Both the position numbers and the translations under genes were made by a program. Under the pieces are notes generated by a model. It made no database searches, was not told the origin of the DNA, and saw only the letters and a program-made list of their open reading frames with translations. Shown here in pieces: positions 49,800 to 58,545 of a DNA stretch of 64,000 bases. The first letter of the stretch is position 1. Each line of letters begins with the position of its first letter. Source of the DNA: CAVTWH01 sp963850915 (lineage in GTDB: Bacteria; Actinomycetota; Actinomycetes; Mycobacteriales; Micromonosporaceae); assembly GCA_963850915.1 (NCBI GenBank), contig CAWKND010000006.1:577397-641396 (forward strand). Direction: 5' to 3'.

Positions 49800-50971
49800 C
49801 GCTGACACAACGCTGGTCGCAGGCCCTGATGGACAACTACGGCACGCCGCCGCTGGCACTGGTACGCGGCGAGGGTGCCGTGGTGTGGGACGAGGCCGGC
49901 AAGTCCTATGTGGACCTGCTCGGCGGCATCGCGGTCAACGCCCTCGGGCATGCCCACCCGGCCGTGGTCTCGGCCGTTTCCAAGCAGATCGCCACCCTCG
50001 GACACGTGTCCAACCTGTTCGTCGCCGAGCCGCCGGTCGCGCTCGCCGAGCTGCTGCTGGCGCTGGCCGGCCGGCCGGGCCGGGTCTTCTTCGGCAACTC
50101 CGGGGCGGAGGCGGTGGAGGCGGCGTTCAAGCTGTCCCGGCTGACCGGGCGGGACCACGTGGTGGCCACGCACGGCGCCTTCCACGGCCGGACGATGGGC
50201 GCGCTCGCGCTGACCGGGCAGCCGACGAAGGCCGACCCGTTCCGGCCGCTGCCCGGTGAGGTGACCCACGTCGAGTACGGATCCGTTGCGGCACTTGAAG
50301 AAGCGGTCACAGACGAGACCGCGATGCTGATCCTGGAGCCGATCCAGGGCGAGAACGGGGTACTCGTCCCGCCGACCGGGTACCTCGCCGCCGCCCGGGA
50401 GATCGCCACCGCGCACGGTGCGCTGCTGGTACTCGACGAGGTACAGACCGGCATCGGGCGTACCGGCCACTGGTTCGCCCACCAGGCCGACGGTGTCGAG
50501 CCGGACGTCATCACGCTCGCCAAGGGGCTGGGCGGCGGGCTGCCGATCGGCGCCTGCGTCGCCTTCGGCGCGGCGGCGGACCTGTTCCACCCCGGAGCAC
50601 ACGGCTCCACCTTCGGCGGCAACCCGGTCAGCTGCGCGGCGGCGCTCGCCGTGCTCGGCACCATCGCCAACGAAGGCCTGCTCGACCACGTGAAGCGCAT
50701 CGGCGAGCGGCTCCGGCGGGGCGTCGAGGCACTGGGCCACCCGCTCGTCACCGAGGTACGCGGCGCCGGCCTGCTACTCGGCATAGTCCTGAACGAACCG
50801 GTGTCCGGGGCGGCCGCGACCGCGCTGCGGGAGTCCGGTTTCCTGGTCAACCCGGTACAGCCCAATGTTCTCCGGCTGGCCCCACCCCTCATCCTGAGCG
50901 CCGACCAGGTCGACGCCTTCCTCGCCGCCCTGCCGTCCGCCCTCTCCGCGACCTCGGGAGACAGCAAGTGA
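49796..50971 (+). CDS. argD: Acetylornithine aminotransferase
   Basis: 391 residues. PLP enzyme converting acetylglutamate semialdehyde to acetylornithine. NSGAEAVEAAFKLSR, DEVQTGIGRTG and PLP Lys243 in ITLAKGLGGG are intact. GTG overlaps the argB stop (GTGA). Confidence 0.97.
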   Translation: MTLTQRWSQALMDNYGTPPLALVRGEGAVVWDEAGKSYVDLLGGIAVNALGHAHPAVVSAVSKQIATLGHVSNLFVAEPPVALAELLLALAGRPGRVFFGNSGAEAVEAAFKLSRLTGRDHVVATHGAFHGRTMGALALTGQPTKADPFRPLPGEVTHVEYGSVAALEEAVTDETAMLILEPIQGENGVLVPPTGYLAAAREIATAHGALLVLDEVQTGIGRTGHWFAHQADGVEPDVITLAKGLGGGLPIGACVAFGAAADLFHPGAHGSTFGGNPVSCAAALAVLGTIANEGLLDHVKRIGERLRRGVEALGHPLVTEVRGAGLLLGIVLNEPVSGAAATALRESGFLVNPVQPNVLRLAPPLILSADQVDAFLAALPSALSATSGDSK

Positions 50972-51927
50972 CCAGGCATTTTCTGCGCGACGACGATCTG
51001 ACCCCGGCCGAGCTGGGCGAGGTACTGGACCTGGCCGAGCGGTACAAGGTGGAGCGGTACGAGCACAAGCCGTTCGCCGGCCCGCGCCCGATCGCGGTGA
51101 TCTTCGAGAAGCCGTCGCTGCGTACCCGCGTCTCGTTCGAGGCCGGCATCGCCGAACTCGGCGGCAACCCGCTCGTCATCGACGCCCAGTCGACGCACTT
51201 CGCCCGGGGCGAGACGATCGAGGACGCGGCCGCCGTGCTGTCCCGGTACGTCTCCGCGATCGTCATCCGTACCTTCGGCGACGAGCGCATCCGCAAGCTC
51301 GCCCAGGGCAGCAGCGTGCCGGTCGTGAACGCGCTCACCGACGGCTTCCACCCGTGCCAGCTGCTCGCCGACCTGCTGACGATCCGGGAGCGGGTGGGCG
51401 GCACCCACGGCGTGACCCTGGCCTACGTCGGGGACGCGGCCAACAACATGTCCCACTCCTACCTGCTCGCCGGCGCGGCGGCCGGCATGCGGGTACGGGT
51501 CGCCGGGCCGAGCGGGTACGACCCCGACCCGGCCATCGTGTCCCGGGCCGCCGAGATCGCCTCGTGGACGGGTGGCTCGGTGGAGACGCTGCGCGACCCG
51601 TACGAGGCGGTCGACGGCGCCGACGTGGTGGCCACCGACACGTGGACCTCGATGGGGCAGGAGAACGACGGGCTGGACCGGATCACCCCGTTCCTGCCGT
51701 ACCAGGTCAACGCGAAGCTGCTCGGTGCCGCGGCGCCGGCCGCGGTGGTGCTGCACTGCCTGCCCGCACACCGGGGCGAGGAGGTCACCGACGAGGTGAT
51801 GGACGGACCGGCCAGCGCCGTGTTCGACCAGGCGGAGAACCGGCTGCACGCGCAGAAGGCGCTGCTGGCCTGGCTGGTGACGCGCGCGTCGGTGAGTGTC
51901 GCCGAGGGTACCGGCGGGCAGCGGTGA
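50968..51927 (+). CDS. argF: Ornithine carbamoyltransferase
   Basis: 319 residues. Makes citrulline from ornithine and carbamoyl phosphate. Carbamoyl-phosphate loop EKPSLRTRVSFE, HPCQLLAD, and HCLPAHRGEEV (ornithine-type) are intact. GTG overlaps the argD stop. Confidence 0.97.
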   Translation: MTRHFLRDDDLTPAELGEVLDLAERYKVERYEHKPFAGPRPIAVIFEKPSLRTRVSFEAGIAELGGNPLVIDAQSTHFARGETIEDAAAVLSRYVSAIVIRTFGDERIRKLAQGSSVPVVNALTDGFHPCQLLADLLTIRERVGGTHGVTLAYVGDAANNMSHSYLLAGAAAGMRVRVAGPSGYDPDPAIVSRAAEIASWTGGSVETLRDPYEAVDGADVVATDTWTSMGQENDGLDRITPFLPYQVNAKLLGAAAPAAVVLHCLPAHRGEEVTDEVMDGPASAVFDQAENRLHAQKALLAWLVTRASVSVAEGTGGQR

Positions 51928-52433
51928 CCGCCGCCGTCTCCCGGGCCGCCCGGCACGCCCGGATCACCACGCTGATCAGGGACAAGGCGGTGCGCTCGCA
52001 GACCGAACTCGCCGACCTGCTGGCCGGGGACGGCATCCAGATCACCCAGGCGACGCTGTCGCGGGACCTGGAGGAGCTGGGCGCGGTGAAGGTACGCGGC
52101 GCGGACGGGGGAGCGGCGGCGTACTTCATCCCGGAGGACGGCAACCCGACGCTGCGCAAGGCGGAGCAGGCGCCGGCCCGGCTGCAGCGGCTGCTGCGCG
52201 AGCTGCTCACCGGTACCGACAGCAGCGGCAACCTGGTCATCCTGCGTACCCCGCCGGGGGCCGCCCAGTTCCTGGCCAGTGCGCTGGACCGGGCCGGGCT
52301 GCCGGAGATCGTCGGCACCATCGCCGGTGACGACACCATCCTCGTGGTGGCCCGGGACGGTGGCGAAGGTGGCGCGGTCGAGGGCCAGCAACTGGCCGCG
52401 AAACTCGCCAACTGGGCTGCCCGCGAAGACTGA
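51924..52433 (+). CDS. argR: Arginine repressor
   Basis: 169 residues. Winged-helix DNA-binding domain (RSQTELADLLAGDGIQITQA, then LSRDLEELGAVKVR) and C-terminal arginine-binding hexamerisation domain (VILRTPPGAAQFLASALD to GTIAGDDTILVVARD) are intact. Represses this operon when arginine is plentiful. GTG overlaps the argF stop. Confidence 0.97.
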   Translation: MTAAVSRAARHARITTLIRDKAVRSQTELADLLAGDGIQITQATLSRDLEELGAVKVRGADGGAAAYFIPEDGNPTLRKAEQAPARLQRLLRELLTGTDSSGNLVILRTPPGAAQFLASALDRAGLPEIVGTIAGDDTILVVARDGGEGGAVEGQQLAAKLANWAARED

Positions 52434-52453
52434 GTCGAGCGGGAAGACTGAAC

Positions 52454-52480
52454 TGCACGTTATGAGCGGATTAATACAGT
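52454..52480 (+). promoter_or_regulatory. Candidate argG promoter / ArgR site
   Basis: The 62-bp gap between argR and argG is the only AT-richer spot in the operon. It contains TGCACGTTATGAGCGG followed by ATTAATACAGTA, with TACAGT (52475-52480) as a possible -10, and an AAGGAG ribosome site after it. An internal promoter controlled by ArgR is plausible. Confidence 0.45.
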
Positions 52481-52495
52481 ACGAAGGAGAAGATC

Positions 52496-53696
52496 ATGAC
52501 TGACCGCGTTGTCCTGGCCTACTCGGGCGGGCTGGACACCTCGGTGGCCATCCCGTACCTGGCCGAGAAGACCGGGGCCGAGGTGATCGCGGTGGCCGTC
52601 GACGTCGGCCAGGGCGGCGAGGACATGGAGGTCATCCGGCAGCGGGCACTGGCCTGCGGCGCGGTCGAGGCCGAGGTGGTGGACGCCCGGGAGGAGTTCG
52701 CCGCCGACTTCTGCCTGCCGGCACTGCGCGCCAACTCGCTCTACATGGACCGGTACCCGCTGGTCTCCGCGCTGTCCCGGCCGCTGATCGTCAAGCATCT
52801 GGTCGCCGCGGCGCACAAGCACGGCGGCACCATCGTGTCGCACGGCTGCACCGGCAAGGGCAACGACCAGGTCCGGTTCGAGGTCGGCATCGGCGCGCTC
52901 GCGCCGGAACTCCAGGTGATCGCGCCGGCCCGGGACTACGCGTGGACCCGGGACAAGGCCATCGGGTACGCCGAGGAGAAGCGCCTGCCGATCGACGTGA
53001 CGCACAAGTCGCCGTACTCGATCGACCAGAACGTCTGGGGCCGCGCCGTGGAGACCGGCTTCCTGGAGGACATCTGGAACGCCCCGATCGAGGACGTCTA
53101 CTCCTACACCGCCGACCCGACCGTGGCCGCGCGAGCCGGACGAGGTGATCATCACCTTCGACAAGGGGCTGCCGGTCGCGATCGACGGCAAGCCGGTCAC
53201 CCCGTTCGAGGCGATCATCGAGATGAACAGGCGGGCCGGCGCGCAGGGCGTGGGCCGAATCGACATGGTCGAGGACCGGCTGGTCGGCATCAAGAGCCGT
53301 GAGGTCTACGAGGCGCCCGGCGCGATCGCGCTGATCACCGCGCACCAGGAACTGGAGAACGTCACCGTCGAACGGGACGTCGCCCGCTTCAAGAAGGGCG
53401 TCGACCAGCGCTGGGGCGAGCTGATCTACGACGGCCTGTGGTTCTCGCCGTTGAAGCAGGCGCTCGACGCGTTCATCGACGATACCCAGAAGTTCGTCAC
53501 CGGCGAGATCCGGATGACCCTGCACGGCGGCCGCGCCACGGTCACCGGACGGCGCTCGGCCGCCTCGCTCTACGACTTCAGCCTGGCCACCTACGACTCG
53601 GGCGACATGTTCGACCAGTCGCTGGCCAAGGGCTTCGTACAGCTGTGGGGCCTGCCAAGTCGCCTTGCGGCGGCCCGGGACGACCGGCTCTCCTAG
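52496..53696 (+). pseudogene. argG: Argininosuccinate synthase, interrupted by an apparent one-base insertion
   Basis: Joins citrulline and aspartate. The first frame (LAYSGGLDTSVAIPYLAEK, ATP-binding) runs normally to about 53124, where ACC-GTG-G-CCGCGC contains one extra G; the second frame then continues with PREPDEVIITFDKG to the natural end. Removing one G at 53125/53126 restores a 399-residue ArgG with DYAWTRDKAIGYAEE and SPYSIDQNVWGRAVE intact. Because the flanking operon is perfect and the enzyme is needed for arginine synthesis, a sequence error is most likely. Confidence 0.93.
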
Positions 53697-53790
53697 ACTC
53701 GCGAGTACCAGAAAAAGATCATGAACCGGGCCGCCCGGAATGCCGTAGGTTACGGTGTTCCGGGCGGCGATGCGCAAGGAGGAACGAACC

Positions 53791-55221
53791 GTGACGGCGA
53801 GTCAGAGCGGCACCCGGCTGTGGGGCGGACGCTTCCAGGGCGGCCCGGCCGAGGCGCTGGCCCGCCTCTCGGTCAGCGTCCAGTTCGACTGGCGGCTGGC
53901 CCCCTACGACCTGGCCGCCTCCCGCGCGCACGCCCGGGTACTGGCCCGCGCCGGCCTGCTCACCGCCGACGAACTCGGCCGGATGCTGGCCGCGCTGGAC
54001 GACCTGGAGGCCGCCTGCGCCAGCGGCGAGTTCCGGCCGACCGTCGAGGACGAGGACGTACACACCGCGCTGGAGCGGGGGCTGCTGGAGCGCCTCGGCG
54101 CGCTGGGCGGCAAGCTACGCGCCGGCCGGTCCCGCAACGACCAGGTCGCCACCGATCTGCGCCTCTACCTGCGCGATCACGCCCGGGGCGTGGCCGCCCG
54201 CCTGGTCGAGCTGGCCGACGCGATCACCGAGCAGGCCGCCCGGCACGTGGACACCCCGGCACCCGGGATGACCCACGTACAGCACGCCCAGCCGGTCGCC
54301 TTCGGCCACTGGCTGCTCGCCCACGTACAGCCGCTGCTGCGTGACCTGGACCGGCTGCGCGACTGGGACAAGCGGGCCGCCGTCTCGCCGCTCGGCTCCG
54401 GTGCGCTGGCCGGCTCATCGCTGCCGCTGGACCCGGTGATCACCGCCAAGGAGCTGGGCTTCGACCTGCCCGCCGCCAACTCGATGGACGCCGTCGGCGA
54501 CCGGGACTTCGTGGCTGAGTTCCTGTTCGGCACCGCGCTCGCCGGCGTACACCTGTCCCGGCTGGGCGAGGAGGTGGTGCTCTGGACCTCGCAGGAGTTC
54601 GGCTGGGTCGAGCTCGACGACGCGTTCGCCACCGGCTCGTCGATCATGCCGCAGAAGAAGAACGCCGACATCGCGGAGCTGGCCCGGGGCAAGGCAGGCC
54701 GGCTGATCGGCGGGCTGGTCACGGTACTCACCATGCTCAAAGGGCTGCCACTGACCTACGACCGGGACATGCAGGAGGACAAGGAGCCGGCCTTCGACGC
54801 GGTGGACACGCTGGAACTCGTGCTACCGGCGCTGGCCGGGATGATCTCCACCATGACGGTACGGGTGGACCGGCTCACCGCTGCCGCGCCGGCCGGGTAC
54901 ACGCTCGCCACTGAGGTCGCCGACTGGCTGGTACGCCGGGGCGTACCGTTCCGCGACGCGCACGAGATCACCGGGCAGCTGGTGGCGCTGTGCGCCGGCC
55001 GGGAATGTGGGCTGGACGAGGTCTCCGACGCCGACCTGGCCACGATCTCCACTCAGCTGACCCCCGAGGTACGCCAGGTGCTGTCGGTACAGGGAGCGCT
55101 CGCCGCGCGGATCACTCCCGGCTCCACCGGCCCCGGACCGGTCGCCGATCAGCTCGCCGCGGTGCAGGACAAGCTGGACGGCTGGCGGGACTGGGCAGCC
55201 ACGTCGGTGGTACCCCGCTGA
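53791..55221 (+). CDS. argH: Argininosuccinate lyase
   Basis: 476 residues. Last step of arginine synthesis, releasing fumarate. LWGGRFQGGPAEALARLSVS, the catalytic signature GSSIMPQKKNAD and the His in MTHVQHAQPV are intact. GTG at 53791 has AGGAGG 8 nt upstream; earlier in-frame starts are rejected. Confidence 0.97.
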   Translation: MTASQSGTRLWGGRFQGGPAEALARLSVSVQFDWRLAPYDLAASRAHARVLARAGLLTADELGRMLAALDDLEAACASGEFRPTVEDEDVHTALERGLLERLGALGGKLRAGRSRNDQVATDLRLYLRDHARGVAARLVELADAITEQAARHVDTPAPGMTHVQHAQPVAFGHWLLAHVQPLLRDLDRLRDWDKRAAVSPLGSGALAGSSLPLDPVITAKELGFDLPAANSMDAVGDRDFVAEFLFGTALAGVHLSRLGEEVVLWTSQEFGWVELDDAFATGSSIMPQKKNADIAELARGKAGRLIGGLVTVLTMLKGLPLTYDRDMQEDKEPAFDAVDTLELVLPALAGMISTMTVRVDRLTAAAPAGYTLATEVADWLVRRGVPFRDAHEITGQLVALCAGRECGLDEVSDADLATISTQLTPEVRQVLSVQGALAARITPGSTGPGPVADQLAAVQDKLDGWRDWAATSVVPR

Positions 55222-55858
55222 GCGGGCTCGGGGACATCCTCGCCGGCCCGGAGGTGACCGTGGCGGCCCGGGCGCTGCTGGGCTGCCACGTGACCGCCGG
55301 TCCCGTGGTGCTACGGCTGACCGAGGTGGAGGCGTACGCCGGGCTCGCCGACCCCGCCTCGCACGCGTACCGGGGGCGTACCCCGCGCAACGCCGTGATG
55401 TTCGGCCCGGCCGGCTACCTCTACGTCTACTTCACCTACGGCATGCACTGGTGCATGAACGTCGTCTGCGGACCGGAGGGCACCCCCACCGCCGTACTGC
55501 TGCGCGCCGGTGAGGTGATCGACGGCGTGGACGTGGCGCGGCAACGGCGCGGGTTGAGCGTGCCGGCCCGGGATCTGGCGCGTGGTCCGGCCCGGCTCAC
55601 CATGGCGCTCGGCGTGGACAAGGCCGCGCACGGCAGCTACCTGCTCGACGGCTCCGGCCCGGTGCTGTTGACCCGCCGCCACTCGGCCATAGCCAGCCGG
55701 TCGGCGAGATCGAGTCCGGTCCCCGGGTCGGGGTTGCCGTCGGCGCGGACACTCCCTGGCGCTTCTGGCTGCGCGGCGACCCGACCGTCAGCCCGTACCG
55801 GCGGCACACCCCGCGCAATCGCGGTCAGCTTCCGGGGCGTACCAGTCCGGTCTCGTAG
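55218..55858 (+). pseudogene. 3-methyladenine DNA glycosylase (AAG/MPG family) with apparent one-base deletion
   Basis: Removes alkylated bases from DNA. The N-terminal part reads ARALLGCHVTAGPVVLRLTE, with EVEAY, and YFTYGMHWCMNVVCG. Near 55692 one base appears missing (GCCAGCCGG where GCCCAGCCGG fits); beyond it the other frame gives GPRVGVAVGADTPWRFWLRG and a stop at 55858, making 213 residues in all. No ATG/GTG/TTG lies between the argH stop and the first domain residues; CTG at 55218 overlaps the argH stop (CTGA) and may be the start. The 3' end overlaps the convergent regulator by 34 bp. Confidence 0.85.
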
Positions 55859-56481
55859 GCCAGGATGACCGCGGCGGCCCGGTCTCGCAGACCCAGCTTG
55901 GCCAGGATCCGGTTGATGTGCGTCTTCACGGTCGTCTCGGACAGGAACAGCGCCGTCGCGATCTCCCGATTGGAGAGCCCACGGCCGATATGTGTCAGGA
56001 CCTCGCGCTCCCGCTCGGTCAACGGTCGCAACAGGTGTGCCGCCTCGGTCCGGCCGTGCCGACCGGCCAGGAAGCCCTCGATAACCCGGCGGGTCACCGA
56101 TGGTCCGAGCAGCGCGTCGCCGGCGGCGGCGGTACGGATGGCGTCGGCGAGTTGGGCGGCGCGGATGTCCTTCAGCAGGAAACCGCTCGCCCCGGCGCGC
56201 AGCGCTTCGACAATGTGGTCGTCCGTGTCGAAGGTGGTCAGCACGATCACCTTCGGTGGATCCGGCGCCGCGAGAATCTGCCGGCAGGCGGCGAGCCCGT
56301 CGAGTACCGGCATCCGGATGTCCATCAGCACGACGTCCGGGCGGGCACGGGCGACCTCCGCGATGGCCTGCGCCCCGTCCGCTGCCTCGGCGACCACGTG
56401 GATGTCGGGGGACTGCTCGAGGATGTACCGGAAGCCGTCGCGGACCAGCGCCTGATCGTCAGCGAGCAGCACGCTGATCAC
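55825..56481 (-). CDS. NarL/LuxR-family response regulator
   Basis: 218 residues: receiver with LLADDQALV, Asp54 in VVLMDIRMPV and Lys in GFLLKDIR, then LuxR HTH (LTEREREVLTHIGRGLSNRE, then SETTVKTHINRILAKLGLRD). Its ATG overlaps the kinase stop by 4 nt. Regulon unknown; the divergent membrane-protein gene at 57841 is a candidate. Confidence 0.94.
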   Translation of the reverse strand: MISVLLADDQALVRDGFRYILEQSPDIHVVAEAADGAQAIAEVARARPDVVLMDIRMPVLDGLAACRQILAAPDPPKVIVLTTFDTDDHIVEALRAGASGFLLKDIRAAQLADAIRTAAAGDALLGPSVTRRVIEGFLAGRHGRTEAAHLLRPLTEREREVLTHIGRGLSNREIATALFLSETTVKTHINRILAKLGLRDRAAAVILAYETGLVRPGS

Positions 56482-57671
56482 GCCGCCACCCGCCCGGCAC
56501 CGTCCACCGGCACCCCGCTCGACCGGTCGCTCGATGGTACCGGGATGACCGCTTCGCCGAGCGGAACCGTTGCGGTGACAGCGAACCCGCCGTCGTCGGT
56601 GGGTGCCGCCCGCAGTTGGCCGCCGTAGAGCGCGACCCGTTCCCGCATGCCGATCAGGCCGTGCCCGAGTCCGCCGACCGGCGCTGCCGGGCCGGTACCG
56701 GTGTGTGCCGCGTTGGCCACGGCGATCCGGATCTGCTCCGTGCCGTAGTCGAGGCCGACCGTGATCGGCGCGCCCGGCGCGTGCTTGACGGCGTTGGTCA
56801 GCGACTCCTGGACGATGCGGTACACGACGAGATCGTGACCGGCCGGTGCGCTGCCGGGGTCGCCGGTCACCGTGACCCGCACCTGGGTACCGGTCGCCGA
56901 CACCCGCCCGACCAGCTCGTCGATACCCCGGGCGCCGCGGGCCGGTACCGTCATCTCGCGCTCCGGGTCGGCGCGCAGCATGCCGAGCATCCGCCGCAGA
57001 TCGGCCAGGGCCTGGCGGGCACTGTCCTCGGCCGCCACCAGTCGGGGCAGTACCTGCTCCGCCGGTGCGTGCTGGCCGACGGCGTGCTGTGCCGCAGCCG
57101 CCTGCACGATCACCACGGTCAACCCGTGCGCCACGACGTCGTGCAGTTCCCGGGTGATCCGGGCGCGTTCGGCGGCGACCGCCTCCCGTTCGGTACCTTC
57201 GATCCGGGCCGCCAGTTCACGCGCCGCCCTCGTACGGCGGGCAAGCAGCCGGCCGCCGCTCCAGAACGCGCCGATCACCGCCGTGGAGAGCGCGAAGTCG
57301 CCGAGGCCACCGCCGCGCGGATCGAGCCACGCGCTCTGCGCCAGTACCCCCACCGCCGCCAGCCCACCCAGGTACGCCGCCGCGCCGGGCAGCGTACCGG
57401 CGATGGCGCCGTCGGCGAGGAAGGCGAAGAACGTGCTCTGCAGGCCGTTCGGGGTCAGCCCGACAACCGCCGCATGTGCTCCGAAGGCGACCAGTATCGC
57501 CAGTACCGGAGTACGCCGCCGGGCCAGCAGCGGAAGCGTCGTCATCGCGGTCAGGACGGCCGTCGCCACACCGGCGTCCGGCCGCCGGGCCAGCCACAGT
57601 TCGGCCTGCTGTGCCAGCGCCAGCAGTACGAGCAGCAGGTCGGTGGCGTGCGCCCGCAGACGTGATCGCAT
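56478..57671 (-). CDS. NarL-family sensor histidine kinase
   Basis: 397 residues. Four or five membrane helices (about 10-145), HisKA_3 with His177 in RITRELHDVVAHG, and HATPase with N-box QESLTNAVKHAPG and GHGLIGMRERVALYGG. The acidic G1 box is degenerate (VANAAHTGTG in place of D-x-G-x-G), so ATP binding may be altered. Paired with the overlapping regulator. Confidence 0.92.
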   Translation of the reverse strand: MRSRLRAHATDLLLVLLALAQQAELWLARRPDAGVATAVLTAMTTLPLLARRRTPVLAILVAFGAHAAVVGLTPNGLQSTFFAFLADGAIAGTLPGAAAYLGGLAAVGVLAQSAWLDPRGGGLGDFALSTAVIGAFWSGGRLLARRTRAARELAARIEGTEREAVAAERARITRELHDVVAHGLTVVIVQAAAAQHAVGQHAPAEQVLPRLVAAEDSARQALADLRRMLGMLRADPEREMTVPARGARGIDELVGRVSATGTQVRVTVTGDPGSAPAGHDLVVYRIVQESLTNAVKHAPGAPITVGLDYGTEQIRIAVANAAHTGTGPAAPVGGLGHGLIGMRERVALYGGQLRAAPTDDGGFAVTATVPLGEAVIPVPSSDRSSGVPVDGAGRVAA

Positions 57672-57840
57672 CCACGCACCATAGGGCGTACGGCAGGCAG
57701 CCGAAGTCCACCTGTGGGTGGATCACTCCCAGCCGAGATCGCTCCGCCGGTTGGACGACTGGGCAGCCCGCACGCCCCAGGCTGAGGCGGTACCGGAACC
57801 CCAAGGGTGGACCGGAACCGACTGAGAAAGGGCAAGGATC

Positions 57841-58494
57841 ATGCGACTCGCACCCCTGACCGGCATCCTCGCAGCGGGCCTGCTCCTCGGCGGCCTGTCC
57901 GAGGACAACGTACCGACCAGCGACTCGGACAGCGCTATCAGCAACTGGCTGGCAGCCGGGCACACCGGCAGCTGGCTGCTGCACGGCGCGCTTGTCGTCT
58001 TCGCCGGCATCGCACTGCTGTTGTTCACCTTCAGCCTCCGGGCGCGGCTGGTCGGCGACCGGCCGAGTACCGGCGCCTCGCTGCTCACCGCGGCCGGGGC
58101 ACTGTTCGCCACCACGGTCCTGATCGGCGGCACGGTCTTCAGCGCCCTGCCGATCGGGCACATCTTCGAGGACAGTCCTACGCCGTCGCCGGAGATGTAC
58201 CGGCTGAGCATGGCCACGTCGGCGAGTCTCATGGTCGTGTTCTCGATGGTCCCGGCCGCCACCCTCGCCGCGGTCACCGCCACGGTCGGACTGCGCAGCC
58301 GTACCATGCCCACCTGGCTGGCCGTGGTGAGCTACCTGTTCGCGCTGTTGATGCTGGCCTCGGCGTTGCTCGTCCCGTTCATCGTGTTCGGGCTGTGGAC
58401 GCTCATCACGTCGATCACGCTCACCGTTACCCGGCCGGGGCGTCCCGCCGTGCCCGCGACCGCGCCGCGTGAACCGGCGCTGGTCGCTGCCTGA
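57841..58494 (+). CDS. Multipass membrane protein of unknown function
   Basis: 217 residues with five likely membrane helices (about 4-18, 44-65, 76-98, 117-142, 158-185). A clear ribosome site (AAAGGGCAAGG) precedes the ATG. Divergent from the kinase/regulator pair, with 169 bp between, so likely a target. General shape resembles the protein at 5212-5922, which also sits beside a NarL-type kinase, but sequence similarity is not obvious. Confidence 0.8.
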   Translation: MRLAPLTGILAAGLLLGGLSEDNVPTSDSDSAISNWLAAGHTGSWLLHGALVVFAGIALLLFTFSLRARLVGDRPSTGASLLTAAGALFATTVLIGGTVFSALPIGHIFEDSPTPSPEMYRLSMATSASLMVVFSMVPAATLAAVTATVGLRSRTMPTWLAVVSYLFALLMLASALLVPFIVFGLWTLITSITLTVTRPGRPAVPATAPREPALVAA

Positions 58495-58545
58495 GTACTC
58501 CTCGGCGCTGCGCCGACCCCGTCCGGTCCCGCCGGCCGGGGTCGG

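Noticed and set aside
52496..53696. Programmed ribosomal frameshifting in argG
   Set aside because: No slippery heptamer, stop codon or pseudoknot is seen, and ArgG is not known to need it. The same holds for tyrS.
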